From assembly GCA_902800585.1 (NCBI GenBank), contig CADCEW010000020.1:1-34629 (forward strand): a DNA stretch of 34,629 nt, written 5' to 3'. Position 1 is the stretch's first letter. Each line of letters opens with the position of its first letter. Source of the DNA: an uncultured Prevotellaceae bacterium. Its GTDB lineage: Bacteria; Bacteroidota; Bacteroidia; Bacteroidales; Bacteroidaceae. The notes beneath the pieces are model-generated. The model was not told where the DNA came from and did not search any database. It worked only from the letters and a program-made list of their open reading frames with translations. The position numbers were made by a program, and so were the translations under genes. Of the stretch, positions 18,098-25,526 are shown piece by piece.

Positions 18098-19111
18098 ATG
18101 AATATCATATTAGCATACATAAACCGAAGAGTAAAACAACAAGAGAAACATCTTGATGTTAAGGTGAATTTTAAGGACCAGGAGGTTGATACATTGTTTT
18201 CTCGCTTTTCATCATTTTCATCCGACAGAGCAGATATTGAGTTGGGCTCTACAAATAAGAAATTAGTGCTTCATTATGACTTTAATACTGGTAGTCTAAC
18301 AGATGCAAAAGAAGGAACAGATGTGGATATCAATGACCTGTTCAGCAGTCGTCATCTTCGATCACTGTTATTCACAGCACATAAGGAGTGTTTCTTGAAA
18401 ACGGCAGATAATAGTAGTCATGATTTCGTCACAAAATTCCATAACGACTATCCTCAAACTGTTTTTTGCATAGAAAATGCAGGAGAAAAGAAATGGTTTT
18501 CAATAGAATCAATTGACATTATAAGGGATGCAAAAATCAAAATGGCAGGCCTCTTGTCAATAGAGGATACATATGTACATCAACCAATTATAGCAAGATG
18601 TGAATTTGATATTAGCAGAAATAAATTCAATTGGGAGTACAAATTGGATGGCAAACTCAAAAAAGAGACTGAGGATAAGAACTATTATAGTTGGTATAAG
18701 CTCAAAATGAGTGATGTCCTCTATTGCTTTACAGAGTGGAAGATTGACAATCCTGGCCCTAATGAGCCGGCTATAGCACATGAAATGTTGAGAATATTTA
18801 AGAAACAGAAGTTTCTATTTATCTTATCCCAGAAAAGAACAGCATTCAGTAAATTGGGAGAAAACATCATCAATGCTTTATTCTGGGACATTAAGTCGAT
18901 TAGTAACGACGAGATAGTGTTTCTCGCATGTGACGGGAAATCTTTATCCAGAGAAATTACATTTAATAGGAACGACAGGAGAATATATGCCATTGTATCG
19001 GGGTTGGGAAGAAAGAAACAACTGGAATTCGAAATTACCAATAACAATGATGGCCAAAAGTTCTTTAAAGTAATAAAGTTGATTGAGAAGAGATTTGGTA
19101 CTTCAGTCTAA
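18098..19111 (+). CDS. Unknown protein between the two TIR/DUF4062-like paralogues
   Basis: A 337-residue protein that I do not recognise. It is mixed alpha/beta by composition, with no membrane segment or signal peptide and no recognisable catalytic motif. The middle section is rich in Lys and Tyr (DKNYYSWYKLKMSDVLYCF). The C-terminus is beta-rich (NDRRIYAIVSGLG, KKQLEFEI). It begins one base after the stop of the first paralogue, so it is translationally linked. The third gene starts 56 bases later after an AAAGGAAAGGAG-like purine run. Its position between two paralogues suggests that it is a core part of a three-gene system. Confidence 0.7.
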   Translation: MNIILAYINRRVKQQEKHLDVKVNFKDQEVDTLFSRFSSFSSDRADIELGSTNKKLVLHYDFNTGSLTDAKEGTDVDINDLFSSRHLRSLLFTAHKECFLKTADNSSHDFVTKFHNDYPQTVFCIENAGEKKWFSIESIDIIRDAKIKMAGLLSIEDTYVHQPIIARCEFDISRNKFNWEYKLDGKLKKETEDKNYYSWYKLKMSDVLYCFTEWKIDNPGPNEPAIAHEMLRIFKKQKFLFILSQKRTAFSKLGENIINALFWDIKSISNDEIVFLACDGKSLSREITFNRNDRRIYAIVSGLGRKKQLEFEITNNNDGQKFFKVIKLIEKRFGTSV

Positions 19112-19167
19112 TCAAAAGGAAAGGAGAATAGATCGTATTTGTGTGAAATAAGTAAAAGTAAAACAGC

Positions 19168-20217
19168 ATGATAGGGATTTGTAGCTATAAGGATTTAGCC
19201 AACTATGGTTATTGGGACGAGAAGTTTGGCTATAGAGAAAGGGATTGGTATGTCATTATTTTAGGAAACTTGAATTCACATCAGGAGTCATCGGCTTTGA
19301 AGTTAATTCTTGACAACTATTCTTACCTGAACAAAAGGACAAAGGATGTACGCTATTTCATGCCAGGATTCATGGTCGAGAATAAAGGAATAAAGTCTTT
19401 TCTGAGGAAGTCTTGGACTACCAGCCTCGATGAGATATTCCACTTTTATAAAAAGAAGTTCGCATTTGACGAGGATGGGTTTATCGAAACCGTACATTGG
19501 TTGGAAGAATCGGTGAACTATGAATATAGTGAAGATACAGAAATAATTCTGCTGCCTTATCATAGAAAATCAATGCAACATGAGCCTGTATGTGATTTCG
19601 AACATATGCTGAGCTATAACCTTGATTCGTTACTAAAGCAAGACAAAAACATCATTTATTTCATAACCAAAGCAGTAAAGGTAGTGTCACAGAACATGAC
19701 ATTCGCAGAAACAAAGGAATTAATGGAAGGTGTTTTTGAAGACACTATGAATACCAAAATCCATAAAGTGTTTGTCGCAGGGGCAAAAGCTTTGGATAGA
19801 GAAAGAGATGGTGTCCGTTCTGCTTTGTCACAATTATCAAATAGAGGTAAAACTTTATTCAAGACTTGGACATTTGAAGATTTCCCTCGCTCGTTTTCGA
19901 AAGATGGCAGGCAATACGACTATGATACATTTATAAGGGAAAGTGCCGATACCGTAGTCTTTATCATTGACGATAGGATTGGTGAGATTACAATGCATGA
20001 GTTTGATATAGCTATTGATAGCTTCCTATTTTCGGAGCATCCTCAGATTTTAGTCTACGTCCAAGAGGAGGGTGCTGATAGTAGCTTTGACAGAGACATA
20101 AACTATATCAAGGATAGATGTAATCAATCTAACCCTAAACAGTATTATAACGACTATGCAGATATAAAAGACCTGAAGAATCAAGTAATGCGTGATTTCT
20201 CGACTCTAATTAGGTGA
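19168..20217 (+). CDS. TIR/DUF4062-like protein, paralogue 2
   Basis: A 349-residue protein whose C-terminal half matches paralogue 1 closely: IHKVFVAGAKALDRER, then WTFEDFPRSFSKDGRQYDYD, FIRESADTVVFIIDDRIG and HEFDIAIDS, with Glu278 in the place of Glu310. The N-terminal half has a comparable layout (YVIILGN near 30, later EIILLPYH) but little sequence identity. This fits a shared effector domain joined to different sensing domains, or a hetero-oligomer. It is in the same direction as the other two genes and converges on the small zinc-finger gene. The fold assignment is tentative. Confidence 0.7.
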   Translation: MIGICSYKDLANYGYWDEKFGYRERDWYVIILGNLNSHQESSALKLILDNYSYLNKRTKDVRYFMPGFMVENKGIKSFLRKSWTTSLDEIFHFYKKKFAFDEDGFIETVHWLEESVNYEYSEDTEIILLPYHRKSMQHEPVCDFEHMLSYNLDSLLKQDKNIIYFITKAVKVVSQNMTFAETKELMEGVFEDTMNTKIHKVFVAGAKALDRERDGVRSALSQLSNRGKTLFKTWTFEDFPRSFSKDGRQYDYDTFIRESADTVVFIIDDRIGEITMHEFDIAIDSFLFSEHPQILVYVQEEGADSSFDRDINYIKDRCNQSNPKQYYNDYADIKDLKNQVMRDFSTLIR

Positions 20218-20234
20218 TGCACTATCTGGTTTGT

Positions 20235-20384
20235 TTATGTTCTCTTCATATGGCCCCAGGCGCACTTGGGACATTTGAAACTATTCATACAGGAGGGACA
20301 GATGCGATAACCGCAGGTGTCACATACATACCACGGATAGCTTTCGTCGAAGGTTCTTCCGCAACATTGACAAGGAATCCACAT
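20235..20384 (-). CDS. Small zinc-ribbon/RING-like protein
   Basis: A 49-residue protein starting MWIPCQCCGR. It has four Cys clusters (CQCC, CDTC, CPSC, CPKC), the spacing of a treble-clef or RING-like zinc site that could hold two Zn ions. Function is unknown. An upstream in-frame ATG at 20429 would add 15 hydrophobic residues but lies inside the terminator hairpin, so the shorter form is preferred. It could be read by passage through that hairpin from the WG-repeat gene. Density of Cys argues that it is a real gene. Confidence 0.6.
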   Translation of the reverse strand: MWIPCQCCGRTFDESYPWYVCDTCGYRICPSCMNSFKCPKCAWGHMKRT

Positions 20385-20426
20385 AAGCGATATTGTTTTA
20401 GTTAGTATTTCAATTACAAATATAAT

Positions 20427-20465
20427 CATTTCCCCTCAAACCTGCAAGGGTTTGAAGGGGAAATG
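20427..20465. terminator. Terminator hairpin, type A copy 2
   Basis: Arms CCCCTCAAACC and GGTTTGAAGGGG (one bulged A) with loop TGCAAG, extended by CATTT/AAATG pairing at the base. It sits ten bases after the WG-repeat gene stop. The core is the same as the 15683-15716 hairpin. Confidence 0.75.
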
Positions 20466-20474
20466 TATATAAGA

Positions 20475-21224
20475 TTATGGTAGGCGTGTAGCGAGAACAG
20501 GCACGTCGATGTAGTTCTCGTCGGTCTCGTACTGCTCGACAGGAACGAACTCGCCTTTCTCCTCAGTGATATAACCTCTCTTGTCTCCCTTGATGAAGAC
20601 AATGTCTGCTTCGGCGTCCATTTCCAAGTCATCATACTCAGGGAGTACACACTGGTAGGTCTGAAGGTCGATGACACCGTATTTGTCCCCACTGATGAGC
20701 TGGGCAATACCGTTGCAGGGTTGGGCGTCATAGGAGGTCAGAACGTTCGGGCAGATGACTTCTCCGTTGGCAGTGATGATACCAAAGCGTTCTTTCTCAC
20801 CATCCCAACGAGCCAGGAACAAGGAAGTGAAGGTGTAGGTACGGATGTCATCAAACTTGAAGTCGCAGAGCTGCTGACCAGAACCGTCACCTTTTATAAT
20901 ACCACACTTGCCGTCCTTGATGGCGATAACAGGGGCATGAGGGGAGTAGATGTAGCTCTGTAATTCGTTGAAACCATCATACTGAGCAGGAGCTATCAGC
21001 TCACCAGCAACGGTCTTAAGACCTTTCTTGCCTGTGACAGGGTCAGTGAACTCAACATTGAACCAGTCGTAGTTGTTCTCCAACTCACAGAGTCGTTCAG
21101 ACGTTGCTTTCATCTCATCGTAAGACTGTGAAGGGTTGAGGCCATTCAGCTTCTTCTTCAGTTCATCGTACTCTCTTACAATCTCAGCTGTTGCCTTGGG
21201 CAGATCCTTTTGTTCTTTTTTCAT
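20475..21224 (-). CDS. WG-repeat protein
   Basis: A 249-residue protein. After an N-terminal helical region (residues 1-50, ending at LENNYDW) come about four WG/KWG-type repeats: GLKTVAGELIAPAQYDGF, KCGIIKGDG, RFGIITANGEVI, KYGVIDLQTYQCVLPEYDDL and KRGYITEEKGEFV. Such repeats form small beta units and are usually binding surfaces; no enzyme motif is present. There is no signal peptide, so it is probably cytoplasmic. It has its own copy of the TGTTAGA/GTACTAA motif 43 bases upstream and a terminator immediately downstream. Confidence 0.82.
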   Translation of the reverse strand: MKKEQKDLPKATAEIVREYDELKKKLNGLNPSQSYDEMKATSERLCELENNYDWFNVEFTDPVTGKKGLKTVAGELIAPAQYDGFNELQSYIYSPHAPVIAIKDGKCGIIKGDGSGQQLCDFKFDDIRTYTFTSLFLARWDGEKERFGIITANGEVICPNVLTSYDAQPCNGIAQLISGDKYGVIDLQTYQCVLPEYDDLEMDAEADIVFIKGDKRGYITEEKGEFVPVEQYETDENYIDVPVLATRLP

Positions 21225-21266
21225 TTTCTAATTATTTAAAGGGTTTTATTTAATCTATTTACTATA

Positions 21267-21295
21267 TTAGTACACAAAAAGTGGAATATCTAACA
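21267..21295 (-). promoter_or_regulatory. TGTTAGA-N15-GTACTAA motif, copy 2
   Basis: On the minus strand TGTTAGA, 15 bases, GTACTAA then TAT. It ends 43 bases upstream of the WG-repeat gene. An A-rich tract lies about 12 bases before TGTTAGA. Confidence 0.75.
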
Positions 21296-21315
21296 TCAGA
21301 TAGCATTTTTTTAAA

Positions 21316-21341
21316 TGCAGCGGGCTTCACAGCAGGCTGCA
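21316..21341 (-). terminator. Hairpin after rmuC, type B copy 1
   Basis: TGCAGC and GCTGCA arms enclose an inner GCT/AGC stem with TCAC loop. The same design with nearly the same bases recurs at 28638-28671. It is 45 bases downstream of the rmuC stop and lacks an obvious T tract. Confidence 0.5.
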
Positions 21342-21385
21342 CTGAAACATTAACATCAAAATTCAAGATTATGGTAGAAACATTA

Positions 21386-22840
21386 TTATGCACAACAAAG
21401 GCTGGGTTCCTCATTCAAGAGCTGAGGTAAAGGGTTCCTGGTACTCTGTTTCGCACCAACCTTAATCAGCTTGTTACAAGTCTGTAGGATGCTCTGACCA
21501 TTGGGCTGCAGTTTCTTCTCACCATCGTTGTAGGCTTCAGTAGCAGCGCCTAAAGCTTTACCAATAGCCTGATACTTCTTCATGAACTGTCCCACTCTGT
21601 CGAGTATCTCATTCGCCAGCCTGAACACCTCCTCTTGGTTCTGCGCCTGAGCAATCTGAGTCCAGGTCAGGTTGATGATACGTAGCGCAGCGAAGAGCGA
21701 CTGCTCATCGGCGATGAACACATTCTTCTCCATAGCCTTACGCCAAAGGTCTGGCTGTGCGTTCAGTGCTGTCCAAAGGGCACCCGTGTGAGGCACAAAC
21801 ATGATGACGTAGTCCATCTTAACCTTCGGGGCTTTTATGTAGGAGGAATAGTCCTTGGTCGAGAGTTCCTTCACATGCTTGTTAAGACTGTCGACATGAG
21901 CCTTCAGGAATTTCTCCCTATCGTCCTCGTTCTCAGCATTCACGTAGTCCATGAAAGCAGTCATCGATACTTTCGAGTCGATAATCACTTCACGCTGTTT
22001 ATCCAAATGCAGTATGATGTCAGGACGCATCTTCGAACCTTCATCCGACATGATGATATTACCATTCTTGTCTCTAATGTAGGTCTGTACATCATAGTGA
22101 ATACCTTTGGTCAGCCCCTGAGACTCCAGCAACTCATCGAGAATGGCCTCACCCCAGTCACCCTGTACCTTCGAACCGTGTTTGAAGGCACGTGTCAGTT
22201 CGTCAGCACTCTTCTTGGCAGCTTCACTTTGCCTTATCATACTCTCGATGTGCGTTTTCATCTCACCACCGAGTTCCGTCTGCTTCAGCGTACTCTCATC
22301 GATGGCTCGTTTCATTTTGTCAATAGTGTCCTTCAGCGGGTTCACAATTTGACCGATGTTCTCGTTACTTGACGCTGCAAATTCCTTCTGACGCTCTTTC
22401 AGCATCACTTCTGTCGCTGACTTGACCTGTGCAGTTACTTTCTGAATGGTCTCTTCGAAACGTGACTGCTGGGCTGCTAAAGCCTCCTTCTGTCTCTTCT
22501 CCTGAGAAGCCATCGTCTCTTGGTGTCTCTTTTCCTGAGCTTCCAATGTCTGCTGATGACGTCTCTCCTGAGCCTCAATACTTTCTTGATGCCTTTTCTC
22601 TTGGGCATCAATTAAGTCTTTGCAGGCTTTGTCTTTGGCTTCCACCATGCTTTCACAGGCTTTGTCCTTTTCATCCAAGACAGTCTCCAGTTTCTCCTGA
22701 GCCTCATCCTTGACATGCTGCATCTGAGACTGAAGGTTTACTACCTGATTCTGAAGTAGTTTCTGGCGGTTCTGCATAGCCCATACACCGATTAATACTC
22801 CAAAAACCACACTCACAATTGCAATAATCATAACTTCCAT
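21386..22840 (-). CDS. rmuC: RmuC-family DNA recombination protein
   Basis: A 484-residue RmuC homologue. Residues 4-22 form a membrane anchor (MIIAIVSVVFGVLIGVWAM). A long coiled coil to about residue 200 includes repeated ten-to-eleven-residue units of the type EAQEKRHQETM. The C-terminal half is the RmuC nuclease-fold core: GSKVQGDWGEAILDELL, then PDIILHLD, REVIIDSKVS and DYVIMFVPHTGA. RmuC proteins are linked to limiting recombination at inverted repeats. Their PD-(D/E)XK-type core is visible as the Glu of GDWGE, the Asp of PDIIL and the DSK motif. RmuC is common in chromosomes, but here it sits among accessory genes under motif copy 3 as a single-gene unit. Confidence 0.93.
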   Translation of the reverse strand: MEVMIIAIVSVVFGVLIGVWAMQNRQKLLQNQVVNLQSQMQHVKDEAQEKLETVLDEKDKACESMVEAKDKACKDLIDAQEKRHQESIEAQERRHQQTLEAQEKRHQETMASQEKRQKEALAAQQSRFEETIQKVTAQVKSATEVMLKERQKEFAASSNENIGQIVNPLKDTIDKMKRAIDESTLKQTELGGEMKTHIESMIRQSEAAKKSADELTRAFKHGSKVQGDWGEAILDELLESQGLTKGIHYDVQTYIRDKNGNIIMSDEGSKMRPDIILHLDKQREVIIDSKVSMTAFMDYVNAENEDDREKFLKAHVDSLNKHVKELSTKDYSSYIKAPKVKMDYVIMFVPHTGALWTALNAQPDLWRKAMEKNVFIADEQSLFAALRIINLTWTQIAQAQNQEEVFRLANEILDRVGQFMKKYQAIGKALGAATEAYNDGEKKLQPNGQSILQTCNKLIKVGAKQSTRNPLPQLLNEEPSLCCA

Positions 22841-22895
22841 ACTACTATTAATTTAAATACAACAATAAATTCTATTTTCAACTGCTTCTATATAC

Positions 22896-22924
22896 TTAGT
22901 ACACATAAAATGGAAAATCTAACA
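22896..22924 (-). promoter_or_regulatory. TGTTAGA-N15-GTACTAA motif, copy 3
   Basis: Upstream of rmuC, 56 bases from the ATG, with both half-sites and the 15-base spacing exact. An A tract lies about 12 bases before TGTTAGA on the minus strand. Confidence 0.75.
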
Positions 22925-22948
22925 TTAGAACACAATTTTTTTCAGATA

Positions 22949-23365
22949 CTATGTAATTAATTTGAAATAGAGTCTCATAAGAAAAGGGGCGTTGCGACGG
23001 GGTTTCATCTTTTTGAGATCAATGGTTGGGGTGACGTTCATGCCGTATGTGCGATTCAATCGTCGTGCCATATTCATAAAGGCACGACCATGAGTGGGCT
23101 GGATTTCCTCACCAACATAACTCAGATAATAATGAATCATCTCATGAACCAAGATGTCACGAAGCTGATCTCCTGTATAGTCGTAGAAGTCTGACATTTC
23201 TATGACTTCAGTAGTTCCTGGCATAGATCCTGGTACATAAGAAAAATAGCCTAGTAAGTTAACACTATGCATAATTCTAAATGAAGGCATTGGAAGTATA
23301 TTACCAAAATACGCCTCATTGAAATCGTTAAATAGAACACCTAAATGAGCTATACCGTATAACAT
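22949..23365 (-). CDS. SprT-like zinc metalloprotease
   Basis: A 138-residue protein with the zinc motif HEMIH (74-78) and a third ligand candidate His92 in QPTHGRAF, as in SprT/Spartan-like proteases. Upstream is MHSVNLLGYFSYVPGS, as in the beta region of that family. SprT-like proteins cleave DNA-bound proteins or act as general metalloproteases; the substrate here is unknown. The ATG at 23365, two bases after the stop of the upstream membrane peptide, was preferred to a TTG two codons earlier that overlaps that stop. It is the last gene of the unit that starts at 24421. Confidence 0.82.
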   Translation of the reverse strand: MLYGIAHLGVLFNDFNEAYFGNILPMPSFRIMHSVNLLGYFSYVPGSMPGTTEVIEMSDFYDYTGDQLRDILVHEMIHYYLSYVGEEIQPTHGRAFMNMARRLNRTYGMNVTPTIDLKKMKPRRNAPFLMRLYFKLIT

Positions 23366-23367
23366 AA

Positions 23368-23571
23368 TCAATAATAGTATACACTTTCGTCAATTACTTC
23401 ATAAGTAGTGTCTTCAGTTATCTCTGGCTTTAGATTCTCACACTTCGAAAGAAGAAATATCCCTCCGAAGAAAATGATAGCACCAATGAGTCTGCCGATG
23501 CAGAAACTAACATACTCACCAATGGAGTTGAACTCCCAGATAATACCCCAAACTTCTTTGTAGAATCTCAT
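23368..23571 (-). CDS. Small single-pass membrane protein
   Basis: A 67-residue peptide with one hydrophobic segment (about residues 25-43, FCIGRLIGAIIFFGGIFLL) and an acidic C-terminal tail ending DESVYYY. I do not recognise it. It is placed between the frameshifted gene (27 bases upstream) and the SprT-like gene (two bases downstream), so it is read from the same transcript. It may anchor or regulate its neighbour. Confidence 0.5.
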   Translation of the reverse strand: MRFYKEVWGIIWEFNSIGEYVSFCIGRLIGAIIFFGGIFLLSKCENLKPEITEDTTYEVIDESVYYY

Positions 23572-23598
23572 ATCGTATTCGTATTTATAGATTTATCG

Positions 23599-24421
23599 TT
23601 ATGGGCGAAGGACACAGGGATCTCCCTGGTTTGTGAGATGAAACATCACATCTTTGCTAAACGCGGCATAGAGCATCTTGTTAATAATCTCCTTTGGATA
23701 CATCCACTTGTTGTAATATTGATGTGCCATCAGAGCATTCCAGACTATGACGGCCTGCTTGGATCCATGAATTCCCTTTTCGTCGAATGTAAGCTCATTG
23801 AATTCCTTTCTGGTCATCTCATGACTGATAAAGGTACGGAAAGTATAATTGCCCAGCGCAGACTTATACGCAAAGAAAATGCCACTGGATGTAAAGATAA
23901 GATGTGAGAGATTTGGAACATCATCCACAATATCGATATTACTGAGGGCCTTGAAGAATACATTATCAATATATCTGTTACAGATGCCTATCTCATGACA
24001 TTGAAACATAGTGCAAGGAAAAGCGGCATTACCTTCTGCACAGAACAGATTTGTATTCAATTGGCGCTCCTTATAGCGGCGAACGGCATGGGAGGTGAGT
24101 TTGATGTAATAAGGCTGGTCTGAAAGGCCCTCTGAGCAAATAGTAGTCTTTACGTCCTTTCTCGCCCTCTGCCTCACAACATGCCGAGAGGTTCCAGCTG
24201 GCGGTTCTGTCACGCTCGTAATAAACGCAACATACCCAGTTGTTTCCATTTTTAGTACGGGTTGTCAACACTTCTACAGACCCATTACGAATAGTGTGTC
24301 CCCTTTTCTGTGCTGCACGCTGACGCTTTTTTACAGTTTTACGAACATCACGCTTTACTTCAGCGTAATCGGTTAATAGCTCGTTGAGAATCTGATCTTC
24401 TTTGAATGATGGTAATATCAT
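23599..24421 (-). pseudogene. Unknown protein interrupted by a frame change
   Basis: Two overlapping minus-strand frames look like parts of one gene. The first starts at the ATG at 24421 and is sensible up to about GRKDYYLLRG (near 24128), then runs into a short Pro/His/Leu-rich tail that stops at 24071. The second becomes sensible at about LSDQPYYIKLTSHAVRRYKE (from 24126) and runs to 23599; its own upstream part, from an ATG at 24249, is Thr/Arg-rich and looks like a shadow. Skipping one base (a +1 shift) around 24127 joins them into about 273 residues. The N-terminal part is basic (KRDVRKTVKKRQRAAQKRG). I recognise no family. It could be a broken gene, a sequence error or a programmed frameshift. 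The frames may be annotated as 24071-24421 and 23599-24249. Confidence 0.55.
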
Positions 24422-24464
24422 TTTCTTCTGGTTTTAATGAGTTAAACAATCAATTTCTATGTTA

Positions 24465-24493
24465 TTAGTACATGAAAAAGAGTAATTCTAACA
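24465..24493 (-). promoter_or_regulatory. TGTTAGA-N15-GTACTAA motif, copy 4
   Basis: 44 bases upstream of the ATG at 24421, with exact half-sites and spacing. It should drive the three-gene unit 24421-22949. Confidence 0.75.
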
Positions 24494-24504
24494 ACTGTAA
24501 CCAT

Positions 24505-24540
24505 AAAAAATGAGCGAATCAAGACGATTCACCCATTTTT
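24505..24540 (-). terminator. Terminator after the repeat-peptide gene
   Basis: On the minus strand an 11-base-pair stem (ATGGGTGAATC with GATTCGCTCAT, using G-U pairs), loop GTCTT, then a run of T. On the plus strand the same positions give A-C mismatches, so it is oriented for the minus strand. Confidence 0.7.
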
Positions 24541-24562
24541 CATGATTAGGGACTTACCCCAC

Positions 24563-24754
24563 TTACAAGAGAGTGGTGAGGATGTTACCATTTCCAATGA
24601 CATGGTAGTTGGAGTCAAGCGTCTGGTTGCGCCCTGGCTCATAATAGCCAAGTACATGGTTGTTACTGTCTCTCAGGACTTGACGTCCGCTGAACTCTAC
24701 GTCGATGTAACCAATGACATGCTGGTTACGGTCTCTTAATGTTTGTCTTGCCAT
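24563..24754 (-). CDS. Small protein of three internal repeats
   Basis: A 63-residue protein built from three copies of a roughly 20-residue unit: TLRDRNQHVIGYI, VLRDSNNHVLGYY and TLDSNYHVIGNG. The pattern (L)RDxNxHVxGY suggests a small stacked beta-hairpin fold. Family and function are unknown. It lies 29 bases downstream of the acidic protein gene and upstream of a terminator, so the two form one transcription unit under motif copy 5. Confidence 0.65.
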   Translation of the reverse strand: MARQTLRDRNQHVIGYIDVEFSGRQVLRDSNNHVLGYYEPGRNQTLDSNYHVIGNGNILTTLL

Positions 24755-24783
24755 AATTACTTTGTATTATTTATTGTTACTAA

Positions 24784-25377
24784 TTAACCCAATGCCTTTT
24801 TGATAATAGCAGCGGGAATCTCTACAGAATAGTCTACATAGTCCAAATCCAGGTCTGCATTCATGTGGTTATAGAAGAAGGACTTGGCCTCCTTGTCTGA
24901 CAGACCTTTCACATAATCGCTGAGCCATTCTGAGAAGGCTTCGTACTTATCTTCTTCAATCTGGTCTTCATCGATGTCAGGCTCTTCACCCTCTTCCAAA
25001 TCCTCGGGATCATCGAGATAATACTTCTTAATGTCGTACTCGAACTTGAAGTCCAGTTCACTTTCGCAATAGTTCATCAGTTCTTCTTCATCATACTCAA
25101 AGTAGCCGTTGTTGTAACCTTCCCATAACCAGTGTAGCTCCTCGGCATCATAAGCCATATTGCGATAGGCATCGTCTAATTTTTTGTAAAGAGCTGGATG
25201 GGATGTGGCGATATCGAGTTCATCGACATCGGTAGTATCCTTTTCCTTGATCAACTGGACGAGGATGTCAACTTCTTCGTCAGAGAGTTCTACAGCACTC
25301 TCACCATTCACTGTAACCGCTCCCCCAAAATGGGCCATTCCGAGACACTGCTCACTTTCAATACTGTATAAAGCCAT
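24784..25377 (-). CDS. Acidic protein related to a recurring accessory family
   Basis: A 197-residue, strongly acidic protein. The segment VELSDEEVDILVQLIKEKDTTDV followed by HPALYKKLDDAYRN matches the layout of the proteins at 30575-30931 and 33219-33725 (xFTDxEIAQMxQLVS, then APELYxRID). All three also end in DYxxxIPA or DYxxDIP. This one is longer, with an Asp/Glu-rich middle (residues about 125-145). No enzyme motif or membrane segment is visible. Motif copy 5 lies 33 bases upstream. Confidence 0.7.
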   Translation of the reverse strand: MALYSIESEQCLGMAHFGGAVTVNGESAVELSDEEVDILVQLIKEKDTTDVDELDIATSHPALYKKLDDAYRNMAYDAEELHWLWEGYNNGYFEYDEEELMNYCESELDFKFEYDIKKYYLDDPEDLEEGEEPDIDEDQIEEDKYEAFSEWLSDYVKGLSDKEAKSFFYNHMNADLDLDYVDYSVEIPAAIIKKALG

Positions 25378-25409
25378 AATTTTATTGTTTTAATGAAACA
25401 TCTACCATA

Positions 25410-25438
25410 TTAGTACGCAAAGAGAGCATTATCTAACA
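25410..25438 (-). promoter_or_regulatory. TGTTAGA-N15-GTACTAA motif, copy 5
   Basis: 33 bases upstream of the ATG at 25377, the shortest spacing of the set. An A tract lies about 11 bases before TGTTAGA on the minus strand. It is divergent from the plus-strand promoter at 25487. Confidence 0.75.
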
Positions 25439-25486
25439 AGAAATACATTTTTTTTGCAAAAAACTCGATTTCTGCACAAAAAAGTG

Positions 25487-25494
25487 TATCTTTG
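25487..25494 (+). promoter_or_regulatory. Bacteroidota -7 element for the methyltransferase-kinase operon
   Basis: TATCTTTG, 32 bases before the ATG at 25527. Confidence 0.6.
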
Positions 25495-25526
25495 TACCAT
25501 ATAAAACATATAATAGCTGATTACCT

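Noticed and set aside
20385-20429. 15-residue hydrophobic N-terminal extension of the zinc-finger gene
   Set aside because: The upstream ATG lies within the terminator hairpin; the compact Cys-rich protein starts at 20384.
21788-22372. 194-codon plus-strand ORF inside rmuC
   Set aside because: It is antisense to the RmuC core and has no promoter or recognisable motif.
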